A DNA stretch of 15,064 bases from Thermoproteota archaeon (lineage in GTDB: Archaea > Thermoproteota > Methanomethylicia > Methanomethylicales > Methanomethylicaceae). Each line of letters starts with the position of its first letter. The stretch's first letter is position 1. The position numbers and the translations under genes were made by a program. Under the pieces are notes generated by a model that saw nothing but the letters and a program-made list of their open reading frames with translations, did not search any database and was not told the origin of the DNA. This document shows positions 1 to 7,039 of the stretch, piece by piece. The DNA lies in NCBI GenBank assembly GCA_030055545.1, contig JASFYK010000018.1, forward strand, positions 1 to 15,064, read 5' to 3'.

Positions 1-40
1 GATGTTGTAGTTCAATTCCTTGAAATCGTCCTCTTTTCAC
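1..40 (-). CDS. Start of a downstream gene, truncated by the window edge
   Basis: A reading frame opens with GTG at 40-38, overlapping the TGA stop of the HTH gene (39-37) in a GTGA arrangement. It stays open to the left edge, giving about 13 residues (MKRGRFQGIELQH). Four-base overlaps of this kind are typical of translationally coupled genes, which is the only reason for calling it. Nothing can be said about its function, and 13 codons without a stop is weak evidence alone. Confidence 0.35.
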   Translation of the reverse strand, partial: MKRGRFQGIELQH

Positions 41-285
41 TCCTTTTCCTCGAGCACGATCAGCGTTTCAAAGATCTTCTTAATGATCGATTCGTCCTCC
101 GAAAGCCTGTGGTCGCTAGCCCCGCCTTCAATTGCTATCAGTTCGGACTCGCTAATTCCCGTCCTTGCAGAAAGCTCCTCAATTGTCATGCCCTTGCTGT
201 ATCTGAGCGTCCTGAGCATTAGCCCTGGCTGTCCGCTCTTCCTGTATACTGCAATAAAATCTTCCCAAGTTGCCTTGAAAACCAT
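37..285 (-). CDS. Small XRE/Cro-type helix-turn-helix regulator
   Basis: An 82-residue protein. Residues about 20-55 form a Cro/C1-type HTH: 'MLRTLRYSKGMTIEELSART' is helices 1-2, and 'GISESELIAIEGG' is the recognition helix and following turn. The rest is short and acidic, with a charged C-terminus (LIVLEEKE) and no ligand domain. It probably binds DNA as a dimer; its target is unknown. The ATG at 285 is preceded by GGTGG five bases upstream, a good Shine-Dalgarno site. It lies 78 bases downstream of the HD-domain gene on the same strand and may share its transcript. The HTH call is firm; the regulatory role is inferred. Confidence 0.75.
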   Translation of the reverse strand: MVFKATWEDFIAVYRKSGQPGLMLRTLRYSKGMTIEELSARTGISESELIAIEGGASDHRLSEDESIIKKIFETLIVLEEKE

Positions 286-363
286 TTAGTCCACCAGATA
301 ATAATGTGTTGCCCTTCAAAAAAGGCTTGCCCCTCGTAGATTTTGCAGCACTTCTTGGAGGGA

Positions 364-1149
364 TTAGAACTCGAACTTCTTAATTATCTTTTTTTCTTCT
401 TCTCCTGTGACCTCTGCTACGACATGAATGTACCTACCCAAGCCTGAGCTCTTAATCCTCGGCTTGAGCAGCTCGTCTATCTGGAAGATCCCTGCAGAGT
501 TCGACATTGAGACCCTCACTACAACAGGCTTTTCTGGAGCGTTGCCTTCCTGTATCCTCACCTTCTCTATGCTCAGTGCCGAGACCGAATGGATGTCGAT
601 CTTACCTGCCTCAAAGGGCAATCTAGCCCTTCCTTTTTCCATGTCGAGGGCATCCGCAACCTTGACTACACCCGCCTCGACGGTCAAGGGCCTGTGGGGC
701 TCCTCATGGGAGACTACTGCATGCATGACCTCAGAAATCATGATCGTGGCATCATAGGAGTTATAGATTCCATCAAGTATTTCCTCGAGGGCTCTAATAG
801 CTAAAGCTGCACCAAACAGCTCGTGCCCTTCCCTGGCTACTATCATACCTGCGTCGTGGAAAAGGGCCCCAAGAACGACTACTGCCTCTGCATCCTCATT
901 AGTCATCGCATAATCCTTTACGATGCTCGGTACAACATTATTCTTCACCAGTATCCGGAGTATCTTCAGCGCTGAATTCGCAACAATCTTTACATGCGTG
1001 GCACCGTGATCGGTATACCCGAGCCTTTCTATAGCCATAACGTTAGAGCACTTCCAAACTGCCTTAAGCTTCTCGTCTTTCTCGACCTTCTGGATTATCG
1101 ACCTGAGCTTTTCATTGTTTCCACAAGGCAGACTGAAGTCAAGGGACAT
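364..1149 (-). CDS. HD-domain metal-dependent phosphohydrolase, archaeal type
   Basis: A 261-residue soluble protein of the HD superfamily. Metal ligands are visible in order: His48/His52 in 'DHGATHVKIV', His98-Asp99 in 'LGALFHDAGM', His109, and Asp166 in 'VVKVADALDM'. The spacing and 'KVADALDM' resemble the archaeal predicted HD hydrolases, which probably act on nucleotides or phosphate esters; the substrate is unknown. The C-terminal part (about 185-261) is a beta-rich extension typical of the archaeal group. The ATG at 1149 has GGAGGG six bases upstream. marC lies 41 bases upstream on the same strand, so the two are probably cotranscribed, with no obvious functional link. All catalytic residues are present. 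Confidence 0.8.
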   Translation of the reverse strand: MSLDFSLPCGNNEKLRSIIQKVEKDEKLKAVWKCSNVMAIERLGYTDHGATHVKIVANSALKILRILVKNNVVPSIVKDYAMTNEDAEAVVVLGALFHDAGMIVAREGHELFGAALAIRALEEILDGIYNSYDATIMISEVMHAVVSHEEPHRPLTVEAGVVKVADALDMEKGRARLPFEAGKIDIHSVSALSIEKVRIQEGNAPEKPVVVRVSMSNSAGIFQIDELLKPRIKSSGLGRYIHVVAEVTGEEEKKIIKKFEF

Positions 1150-1190
1150 AATCAGCCCTCCGTACGTAATTATCTATTTTTTTCCTTTCT

Positions 1191-1787
1191 TTATCCTCCA
1201 AGATAAGCTCCAACAAGTCCGCTCCTTATCATGCCTATGGCAATCGCTGACAGTATGAATGCCATTATCCTTGATATAATCGTTGAGCCCGCCCTCCCCA
1301 GAATCTTCATGAGCGTGTTGGAGGATCTTAGGAGCGCCCACTGCAGGATGATGTTCGTTATTATTGCGAAAAATGCCACCAATGGACCGTTTGGAGGCTG
1401 CATCAGGTACATCACCGTGTAGATGCTACCTGGGCCTGCCATGAGAGGGGTAGCGAGGGGGACTATTGCGACATCCTCCCTGTTCATCCAGCGCCCCTCT
1501 TCCTTACCCAAGAGGCCTTCAATGGACATTATGAAAAGGAGCACTCCTCCGGCTATCTTGAAGTCATTCATGGATATGGTGAAAAAATCGAGTATGTACG
1601 AGCCTATGACTGCAAAAACCACTAAGATTATGAACGCCACCTTCACCGAGTCGTTCAGTATTTTGACCTTCTTCTGGATCTCGAAAGAGCTTGTAAATGC
1701 ATGGAAGAGAGGGACGTTGCCTATGGGGTCAAATATTATGAACAGCGTTAGGAAGCCTTGGAGATAGATCCACAACGCATCAACCAT
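1191..1787 (-). CDS. MarC family (UPF0056) integral membrane protein
   Basis: A 198-residue protein, the normal length for MarC/UPF0056, with about six hydrophobic membrane helices. Family hallmarks include 'FLTLFIIFDPIGNVPLF' near the N-terminus and 'VPLATPLMAGPGSI' in the middle, the conserved Pro/Gly segment. The family was first tied to multiple antibiotic resistance, but that link was not upheld; its role is unknown and a transporter is often guessed. The ATG at 1787 lies about five bases after the predicted transcription start of a TATATA element at 1816-1824, which is shared with the divergent aminotransferase. It leads a minus-strand run ending in the HD and HTH genes. Confidence 0.88.
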   Translation of the reverse strand: MVDALWIYLQGFLTLFIIFDPIGNVPLFHAFTSSFEIQKKVKILNDSVKVAFIILVVFAVIGSYILDFFTISMNDFKIAGGVLLFIMSIEGLLGKEEGRWMNREDVAIVPLATPLMAGPGSIYTVMYLMQPPNGPLVAFFAIITNIILQWALLRSSNTLMKILGRAGSTIISRIMAFILSAIAIGMIRSGLVGAYLGG

Positions 1788-1812
1788 GCGCAGTCACTTT
1801 CCCTCTCTACCG

Positions 1813-1825
1813 AAGTTATATATCA
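1813..1825. promoter_or_regulatory. Bidirectional TATA element between marC and the aminotransferase
   Basis: The TTATATATC core at 1816-1824 is nearly self-complementary. On the plus strand its centre lies about 25 bases before the GTG/ATG at 1845/1848. On the minus strand it lies about 25 bases before a point five bases ahead of the marC ATG at 1787. Both fit archaeal TBP spacing, so one element could serve two leaderless or nearly leaderless mRNAs. The spacing is seen; promoter function is inferred. Confidence 0.6.
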
Positions 1826-1847
1826 GCATTAGCTGAAGAAGATAGTG

Positions 1848-3032
1848 ATGCCCCAAGAAAGGTTTGATAAGATCTGCCCATCGCCAGTCTCATTCTTGGA
1901 GAACCGGGGCTGTACCCCCAGCGGAGTGATAAGGTTCGATGTGGCAGAACCTGACTTCCCGCCCCCGCAGGCTGCCGTCGAGGCCACAAAACAGGCCCTT
2001 TCGAGCGGGATGTTCAGGTACACTTCAAGCTGGGGCATTCCAGAGCTTAGGGAGGCGTTGGCAGCCTTCCTAAAATCAACCCGCCAGATCGAATATTCCA
2101 TGGACGAGATCCTTGTCACAACAGGGGGCAAGTTCGCGAACTATGCCTTCTTCGCCTCAATTCTGCGCCCCGGCGACTCGGTCATCCTCATAAAGCCTTT
2201 CTGGACCAGCTTCAAGGCAGTGCCGGAGATGCTCGGTATAAAGGCAGTCGAGGTATGGGCAGTGCCGCCTTACCATCTGGACGAGGAGGTCCTCAAGTCC
2301 GCGATGAATGCAAAACCGCGCGCCATCGTCCTGAATTCACCAAACAACCCCACAGGAGGCGTCCTGAGTGAGTCTGATCTCAGGCTCGTCCGAGATTTGG
2401 CAGAGGATCACGACCTCCTCATACTCTCTGATGAGATCGATTGGGCATATGTGTACGGCGAGAGGCGCTTCGTCTCACCTGCCTCGATGGATGGACTAAG
2501 GGAACGTGTGGTGGTTACTGATGGCTTTTCCAAAGTCTTCTGCATGACTGGGTGGAGGGTTGGGTTCGCAGCAGGACCAAAAACGCTGATGGATCGCCTG
2601 CACACAGTCCAAGAGCATGCGGTGAGCTCGCCCTCAACATTCGCCCAATACGGATGTCTGAGGGCCCTTGACGGTTACCAAGAATATATTGATAGAAACC
2701 TTGCAGCTTGCAGGCGCAACCTAGATTCAGTCTTGAGTACTTTGAGCTCGACCGATTCGATCATATGCTCAGAGCCCGAGGGCGGCTTCTATGTTTATCC
2801 CAAGATTGACCCTGCCCTTTGCTCCAGCCAGAACTTTTGTGAGCAGCTCCTTAAACGCGAGGCGACAGCTGTAATTCCGGGCGAATACTTTGGCGACAAC
2901 CGGAACCATTTCAGGCTCTGCTATGCAGTCAACCCCGAGGTATTGAAGGAAGGTCTTGGGAGGATAGCCCGTTTTGTGGAAGGTCTGAAAAACGAAAGCT
3001 GCCTGTCATACAGCGAAGGCGCAAAAAAATAA
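1848..3032 (+). CDS. PLP-dependent class I/II aminotransferase
   Basis: A fold-type I aminotransferase of about 394 residues, normal for the aspartate/aromatic aminotransferase group. Numbered from the GTG at 1845, visible features are the N-terminal 'YTSSWGIPELREALA' motif, 'NSPNNPTG' (about 164-171), 'SDEIDW' with the PLP-contacting Asp196, 'DGFSKVFCMTGWRVG' with Schiff-base Lys230 and Arg238, and a C-terminal 'HFRLCYA' with the likely carboxylate-binding Arg. It transfers an amino group between an amino acid and a 2-oxo acid in the cytoplasm. The substrate cannot be read from sequence; the nearby PaaK gene makes an aromatic substrate possible. GTG 1845 and ATG 1848 are adjacent, both about 25 bases after the TATA element, so the mRNA is probably leaderless. 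Confidence 0.88.
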   Translation: MPQERFDKICPSPVSFLENRGCTPSGVIRFDVAEPDFPPPQAAVEATKQALSSGMFRYTSSWGIPELREALAAFLKSTRQIEYSMDEILVTTGGKFANYAFFASILRPGDSVILIKPFWTSFKAVPEMLGIKAVEVWAVPPYHLDEEVLKSAMNAKPRAIVLNSPNNPTGGVLSESDLRLVRDLAEDHDLLILSDEIDWAYVYGERRFVSPASMDGLRERVVVTDGFSKVFCMTGWRVGFAAGPKTLMDRLHTVQEHAVSSPSTFAQYGCLRALDGYQEYIDRNLAACRRNLDSVLSTLSSTDSIICSEPEGGFYVYPKIDPALCSSQNFCEQLLKREATAVIPGEYFGDNRNHFRLCYAVNPEVLKEGLGRIARFVEGLKNESCLSYSEGAKK

Positions 3033-3053
3033 AGTAAAAAAATAAAATAAAAT
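3023..3053 (-). terminator. T-rich terminator of the Cren7-like gene
   Basis: Just after the stop of the 3055-3198 gene, the minus strand reads a series of T-runs (several of four to seven T) with no hairpin, the usual form of archaeal intrinsic termination. It also covers the last codons of the convergent aminotransferase, whose own end has no matching T-rich tract. Confidence 0.6.
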
Positions 3054-3054
3054 A

Positions 3055-3198
3055 TTACTTTGAGGAGGCCCTAAAGAAAGCCCCGCAGCTTGGGCACTTG
3101 TAAAGACCAACAGTTACTGCCTTCTTGCCCTTAGGAGCGAGCGTCCATGTTTTTTCTGGTTTTGCGACATCAGTTCCACATTTTGAACACTTAGCCAT
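3055..3198 (-). CDS. Tiny zinc-ribbon protein with a Cren7-like core
   Basis: A 47-residue basic protein with two CxxC pairs: Cys4/Cys7 (CSKC) and Cys35/Cys38 (CPSC), i.e. one zinc ribbon. Between the knuckles is 'TWTLAPKGKKAVTVGLYK', which strongly resembles the core of the crenarchaeal chromatin protein Cren7 (W-x-L-A-P-K-G-x-K-x-V-x-x-G-L-x-K, then a Phe-Arg pair; here 'FFR' at 41-43). Cren7 itself has no cysteines. A small DNA-binding or chromatin role is inferred. I chose the ATG at 3198; in-frame ATGs at 3207, 3222, 3228 and 3294 would add 3 to 32 residues. The TATA-like CCTTTTAAGC (3236-3246) predicts a transcription start near 3215, favouring 3207 or 3198. It could instead be a generic zinc ribbon. 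Confidence 0.75.
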   Translation of the reverse strand: MAKCSKCGTDVAKPEKTWTLAPKGKKAVTVGLYKCPSCGAFFRASSK

Positions 3199-3235
3199 TT
3201 TTACCATCTCTGGGGTTTCCATTAACATTCGTTTG

Positions 3236-3246
3236 AGCTTAAAAGG
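3236..3246 (-). promoter_or_regulatory. TATA-like box for the Cren7-like gene
   Basis: CCTTTTAAGC on the minus strand, with a predicted start about 25 bases on, near 3215. This supports a short leader to ATG 3207 or 3198 and argues against the long ORF from 3294. Confidence 0.4.
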
Positions 3247-3342
3247 TTTACCAATATTTGCGAGCACTGATCTTCCATCATTTCTAGGGCACATGTAATG
3301 ACAGTTCTGCCCACGATCCCAAAAAATAGGTTTACTTGTATA

Positions 3343-3355
3343 CTTTTATATAAAG
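3343..3355. promoter_or_regulatory. Near-palindromic strong TATA box in the 3295-3460 gap
   Basis: CTTTTATATAAAG is nearly self-complementary and a good archaeal TATA box in either direction. Minus-strand transcription would start near 3325 and reach the zinc-ribbon gene. Plus-strand transcription would start near 3375, giving an 85-base leader to the 3461 gene, although a second TATA-like site (TTATAA near 3425) lies closer to that gene. Which direction is used cannot be told from sequence. Confidence 0.45.
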
Positions 3356-3460
3356 AAGCTAGAGGGGAAATCTAAAAAACTGCAAAATTTGATGATCTCA
3401 TTTCTCTCTCTCAAAGAAGAAAGATTATAATGTGCATGCCTCCAATCATATTCGATCCTG

Positions 3461-3829
3461 ATGGCGACTTCGTTTCTATTAGATTCGAACGTTTGCAACC
3501 ACAAGAGCAGGGTTCTTGCCACATTCGATGCTGGTTTCATTTCATTTGCTGTGGAGTCGTCCTGCCCCCTTGTGAACGAGTTTGGCAAGTCTTTGTCCTC
3601 GTTACCGATGAAGTTAAGGGAGATCACGAGGAGGATATGCGAGAACCCCATTTACATCAAGGCTACCGAAAACAACGTGCACCCGAACTGCGTTGTGCCC
3701 TGCGGCGTGGTGATGTGTGCATGGACTGAGGCCGGGTTGGTTTCAAAGACGCTCTTGGAGAGATTCCCTTCCCAGTGCGTGACATATGAGAAAGGGGGCG
3801 GAAGGGAGATCGATCTCAGTAAGTCCTGA
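3461..3829 (+). CDS. DUF6951-like conserved small protein of unknown function
   Basis: A 122-residue soluble protein. 'LLDSNVCNHKSRVLATFD', 'ESSCPLV', 'ENPIYIKATENNVHPNC' and 'VVPCGVVMCAWTEAGL' reproduce the layout I remember for DUF6951 proteins of methanogens and clostridia (N-terminal Cys, 'SDCP'-like Cys, 'HxxCxVP', then a helix ending 'EAGL'). Conserved cysteines in about these places (residues 12, 35, 77 and 81) suggest a metal or redox site, but the function is unknown and the family call is from memory. The ATG at 3461 is about nine bases after the start predicted from TTATAA near 3425; there is no Shine-Dalgarno site. Its 3' end overlaps the convergent ACT gene by 14 bases. The last 20 or so residues are unlike the family. 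Confidence 0.6.
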   Translation: MATSFLLDSNVCNHKSRVLATFDAGFISFAVESSCPLVNEFGKSLSSLPMKLREITRRICENPIYIKATENNVHPNCVVPCGVVMCAWTEAGLVSKTLLERFPSQCVTYEKGGGREIDLSKS

Positions 3830-4193
3830 TCCCCGACTCCGAAAGCACTTTCTTGGCTTTTGGTTCATCGTCGACCTTTATCACGATCCTGCCCATGTCC
3901 ATGGTGTATGCGTAGTCGACATTGATTCCTTTCTCCCCAAGAACTTTGACCGCATTATGAAGATCCTTCATGTCTATTATGACAACTTCAACAAGGTTCA
4001 CCGCAGTATTGGCGTCCCTCAGCACTTCTGCAGCCTTCTCTGGGGCATCCAGTATGCACCTAACAATGCCGTAATTCCCTGCCTCTGCTATGCCCATCGC
4101 AAGGACCCTTATCTGGTTCCTTTCGAAGAGATCGATCACACTCGAGAGCCTTCCAGGCTTGTTCTCGAGAAAGATGCTGAATTGCTTGACCAT
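3816..4193 (-). CDS. Tandem ACT-domain protein, partner of PaaK
   Basis: A 125-residue protein made of two ACT domains. The first (about 3-60) starts 'KQFSIFLENKPGRLSSVIDL', with the Gly-Arg-Leu turn typical of amino-acid-binding ACT domains. The second (about 67-125) contains 'NLVEVVIIDMKDLHNAVKVL' and 'GINVDYAYTM'. Two-ACT proteins of this size are commonly encoded beside phenylacetate-CoA ligase in archaea and anaerobic bacteria and probably sense an aromatic amino acid. The ATG at 4193 has AGGGGGA six bases upstream; an in-frame TTG at 4196 is less likely. The gap to paaK is 11 bases and the Shine-Dalgarno site overlaps the paaK stop, so translation is likely coupled. Confidence 0.85.
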   Translation of the reverse strand: MVKQFSIFLENKPGRLSSVIDLFERNQIRVLAMGIAEAGNYGIVRCILDAPEKAAEVLRDANTAVNLVEVVIIDMKDLHNAVKVLGEKGINVDYAYTMDMGRIVIKVDDEPKAKKVLSESGIRTY

Positions 4194-4204
4194 CAAAAAT
4201 CCCC

Positions 4205-5497
4205 CTAAATCTTCCTTAGGTCCATTATCCTTTGAGCTTTTCCTTCGCTCCTCGGCAGAGTCCTTGGCTCATTGAGCTCGACCGCTGCACTTATGCTCAG
4301 TACGTCCCTGAGCTCCTCCTCGAGTCGCTTCTGGAGGTCAACTATCTCTGTCAACCTGTCGCTTTTGAAGTCCTCAGACACTTCCACCTTCACAAGCAGG
4401 CGGTCCAGCGGGCCGTCCCTGTCGACGACGAGCTGGTAGAATGGTGTGAGCCCTTCGAACCCTGATATGACCTCCTCGATCTGGCTGGGGAAGACGCATA
4501 TCCCCCTTATCTTCAGCATGTCATCAGTCCTGCCAAGTATCTTCTTTATCCTTGCATGCGCCATCCCGCACTCGCATACCTCATCGTCGAGTATCGTTAT
4601 GTCGCGCGTCCGGTATCTCAGGAGCGGCATCCCTTCCTTTTCAAGCGTTGTGACTGCCATCTCCCCTTTTTCCCCCGGCTCGAGAACCTCGCCCGTGTTG
4701 GGATCGATTATCTCCACGAAGTAATGGTCCTCCCAGACGTGCAGCCCATTCTTTTTTCTGCATTCTATGGCCACGCCCGGGCCGTTGAGCTCTGACATCC
4801 CGTATATGTCATGCGCAGACTGCATGAACTCCTCCTCTAGGACCTTCCGGGTGCTCTCTGACCAGGGCTCTGCTCCAAGCACGCCGACCCTCAGCCTGAG
4901 GTCTTTCTTCGGGTCAATACCTTCCTCCTTAGCGCTCTCTGAAAGGAAGAGGGCATACGACGGTGTGCATGCCAGAACGGTTGAGCCCAGGTCTTTCATC
5001 AGCTTGAGCTGTCTCTTCGTGTTGCCTGTGCTCGCGGGTATTACCTTGGCTCCTAGCCGCTCTGCCCCGTAGTGAAGGCCGAGCCCTCCGGTGAAGAGGC
5101 CATACCCGTAGGCCACCTGCACAACATCCTCGCTGGTGACCCCGCAGACCTCAAGGCACCTCTTGTTTAGTTCAGCCCACGCGTCTATGTCTCTCTTAGT
5201 GTATGCCACTACCGTTGGGTTCCCCGTGGTTCCTGACGAGGCGTGCATCCTGACAATCTTAGACTTTTCGACGGATATCAGCCCAAGCGGATAGTTGTCG
5301 CGCAGGTCGGTCTTTGTGGTGAACGGGATCTTCCTGATGTCCTCGGGACGGAAGTTTGTAATGTCGACACCCGCCTCCTTGAGCCTCCGCCTGTAGAAGG
5401 GTGAGTTCTCGTAGACTCTGGTAACGACCTCTTTAAGCTTCCTCTCCTGCAGATCCTTGATCTGGTTTTTACTCATCGAATACGCTTGGATGGACAT
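4205..5497 (-). CDS. paaK: Phenylacetate-CoA ligase family adenylate-forming enzyme
   Basis: About 430 residues, the normal PaaK length. It activates an arylacetate (phenylacetate, indoleacetate or similar) to its CoA thioester with ATP via an acyl-adenylate. Motifs in order: 'YENSPFYRRRLKEAG' near the N-terminus, the phosphate-binding 'HASSGTTGNPTVVAYT', 'YGMSELNGPG' of the adenylate-forming core, 'LLRYRTRDI', and the C-terminal hinge 'IRGICVFPSQIEE'. In methanogens such ligases pair with ACT proteins and indolepyruvate oxidoreductase in arylacetate recycling; no oxidoreductase subunit is in this window. Start choice is uncertain: ATG 5497 is preferred, since AATAAAA near 5535 predicts a start near 5510. 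GTG 5524 and ATG 5476 are alternatives. Divergent from the radical SAM gene. Confidence 0.88.
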   Translation of the reverse strand: MSIQAYSMSKNQIKDLQERKLKEVVTRVYENSPFYRRRLKEAGVDITNFRPEDIRKIPFTTKTDLRDNYPLGLISVEKSKIVRMHASSGTTGNPTVVAYTKRDIDAWAELNKRCLEVCGVTSEDVVQVAYGYGLFTGGLGLHYGAERLGAKVIPASTGNTKRQLKLMKDLGSTVLACTPSYALFLSESAKEEGIDPKKDLRLRVGVLGAEPWSESTRKVLEEEFMQSAHDIYGMSELNGPGVAIECRKKNGLHVWEDHYFVEIIDPNTGEVLEPGEKGEMAVTTLEKEGMPLLRYRTRDITILDDEVCECGMAHARIKKILGRTDDMLKIRGICVFPSQIEEVISGFEGLTPFYQLVVDRDGPLDRLLVKVEVSEDFKSDRLTEIVDLQKRLEEELRDVLSISAAVELNEPRTLPRSEGKAQRIMDLRKI

Positions 5498-5615
5498 ACT
5501 GCTCAGCAAAATTAAGGCGGGCACACCAATTTTATTCCTTTTGGCTAAAAATTTTCGACCACCCTTTGCCTTACATTAAAATACCTTGTTTGTCTTAAAT
5601 TATCAGGGGGTTTGA

Positions 5616-6992
5616 TTGAAGGTTGTTCTCATCAATCCTCCTGTGCGCCAGAGTTTTGAAATCCAGTCGGCGCTAGGCTTGAACGCACCGCCCTTGGGGC
5701 TGGCGTACATTGGCGCCGTCCTAGAAAGGGACGGCTATGATGTGACCATAATTGACGCGCCAATCTCCTGCGAATCACAAGAGGGCGTGATTAAAAAGTT
5801 ACAGTCGATCAAGCCAGATGTGATAGGAGTCACATCAATGACGCCAAATATAGGTGATGCTGTGAGTTTAATCACAAAAATTAAACAGAAAATGCCTAAC
5901 CCAGTTACAGTCCTTGGAGGATGTCACATCACGTTCATGCCTGAGGAGACGATGGACGCATGCCCTGCTATCGATGTAGGGGTGATCGGCGAAGGGGAGG
6001 TCACCATGCTGGAGATCGTACGTTCGATCGAAAGCGGGAGACCGCTGGATGCGGTTGACGGCATAGTAATCAGGGACAGAGGGAAGATCAGGAGGACCCG
6101 CCCGCGTCGGCTGATCGAGGACCTTGACACGCTCCCATTCCCAGCAAGGCATTTGCTGCCGATGGAGAAGTACACGGCGCTTGGTGAAAGGACGCCCATT
6201 GGGAATGTAATTACGAGCAGGGGGTGCCCTTTCCGGTGCATATTCTGCGCCTCGTCGAGGCTATATGGCAACACCTTCCGCGCAAGGAGCGCTGAAAACG
6301 TGGTCGAGGAGGTCAGCGAATTGGTAGACAAGTACAGGATAAATTTTATTGAATTTGTAGACGACACATTTACAATAAATAAAAAGCGGTCTTTCAGACT
6401 GGCAGACCTGCTCCGGAAACTCGACGTATTTTGGGCTTTTGGTTCTAGGGTGGACACGGTCTCTGAAGAACTCCTCCGGGCGTTCCGGAGGGCGGGGGCA
6501 TTGATGTTTTACATGGGAATCGAATCTGCCTCGGAGAGGGTGTTGCGCTTCCTAAAGAAGGGCATAACGCTGGAGCAGATCAGGTCGGCCATTTCCTCAG
6601 CCAAGAAAGCCGGGTTAGAGACCACAGGCTCATTCATAATCGGGACTCCGGGTGAGAAAAAGGAAGAAGCGATTGAAACTATCAAATTCGCCATCTCTTC
6701 TGGCATCGATTACGCCCAGTTCACGGCGATGACCCCCTATCCCGGCACGGAGGTTTACGAGTTTGCGAAAATGAACAGGCTCTTGGAGACGGAAGACTGG
6801 TCAAAATATACCACGATCAAACCAGTCATGCGGACTTTCGAGATGACAGCAGAAGAGATCCGATCGCTTATCTCGATGGCCTACAGGAAATTCTACCTGC
6901 GACCAAAGTTCTTGGTCATGCAAGTCGCCAAGAAGCGGATCTTGGTGCTGAAGCCGATCTTGAGGCGGTATCTGGCAAAGAGAAGTAGCTGA
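5616..6992 (+). CDS. B12-binding-domain radical SAM protein
   Basis: A 458-residue cytosolic iron-sulfur enzyme. Residues 1-140 are the cobalamin-binding Rossmann domain ('VVLINPPV', 'PPLGLAYIGAVLE', 'VGVTSMTPN'-like and 'LGGCHITFMPEE' elements). The radical SAM core follows, with the [4Fe-4S] ligands Cys204, Cys208 and Cys211 in 'RGCPFRCIFC', then 'FVDDTF', 'FYMGIESASERVLRFLKKG' and 'MTPYPGTEVY'. This is the class B layout typical of B12-dependent methyltransferases and ring-modifying enzymes; the substrate is not visible. It starts at TTG 5616 with AGGGGG five bases upstream; no ATG or GTG nearby fits the first strand (KVVLINPP). TTAAAATAC near 5575 is a likely TATA box. It stands alone, so context does not suggest a pathway. 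Confidence 0.88.
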   Translation: MKVVLINPPVRQSFEIQSALGLNAPPLGLAYIGAVLERDGYDVTIIDAPISCESQEGVIKKLQSIKPDVIGVTSMTPNIGDAVSLITKIKQKMPNPVTVLGGCHITFMPEETMDACPAIDVGVIGEGEVTMLEIVRSIESGRPLDAVDGIVIRDRGKIRRTRPRRLIEDLDTLPFPARHLLPMEKYTALGERTPIGNVITSRGCPFRCIFCASSRLYGNTFRARSAENVVEEVSELVDKYRINFIEFVDDTFTINKKRSFRLADLLRKLDVFWAFGSRVDTVSEELLRAFRRAGALMFYMGIESASERVLRFLKKGITLEQIRSAISSAKKAGLETTGSFIIGTPGEKKEEAIETIKFAISSGIDYAQFTAMTPYPGTEVYEFAKMNRLLETEDWSKYTTIKPVMRTFEMTAEEIRSLISMAYRKFYLRPKFLVMQVAKKRILVLKPILRRYLAKRSS

Positions 6993-7000
6993 CAAACAAC

Positions 7001-7015
7001 GCCTTGGGGGAAGGC
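7001..7015. other. Short hairpin between convergent genes
   Basis: GCCTT and AAGGC pair around a five-G loop, in the 47-base gap between the convergent radical SAM and recombinase genes. No T-run follows on either strand, so it is not a normal terminator. It could be chance, an mRNA end, or part of an attachment site. Confidence 0.25.
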
Positions 7016-7039
7016 TCGAGTAGCTCGGGATCTAATCCA

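Noticed and set aside
3389..3461. C/D-box RNA: TGATGA at 3390 and CTGA at 3458
   Set aside because: The D box overlaps the start codon of the 3461 gene and there are no internal D'/C' boxes.
3346..3651. 101-residue minus-strand frame over the 3461 gene
   Set aside because: It covers intergenic AT-rich sequence plus the antisense of a gene with conserved-looking Cys/His motifs, and has no recognisable features.
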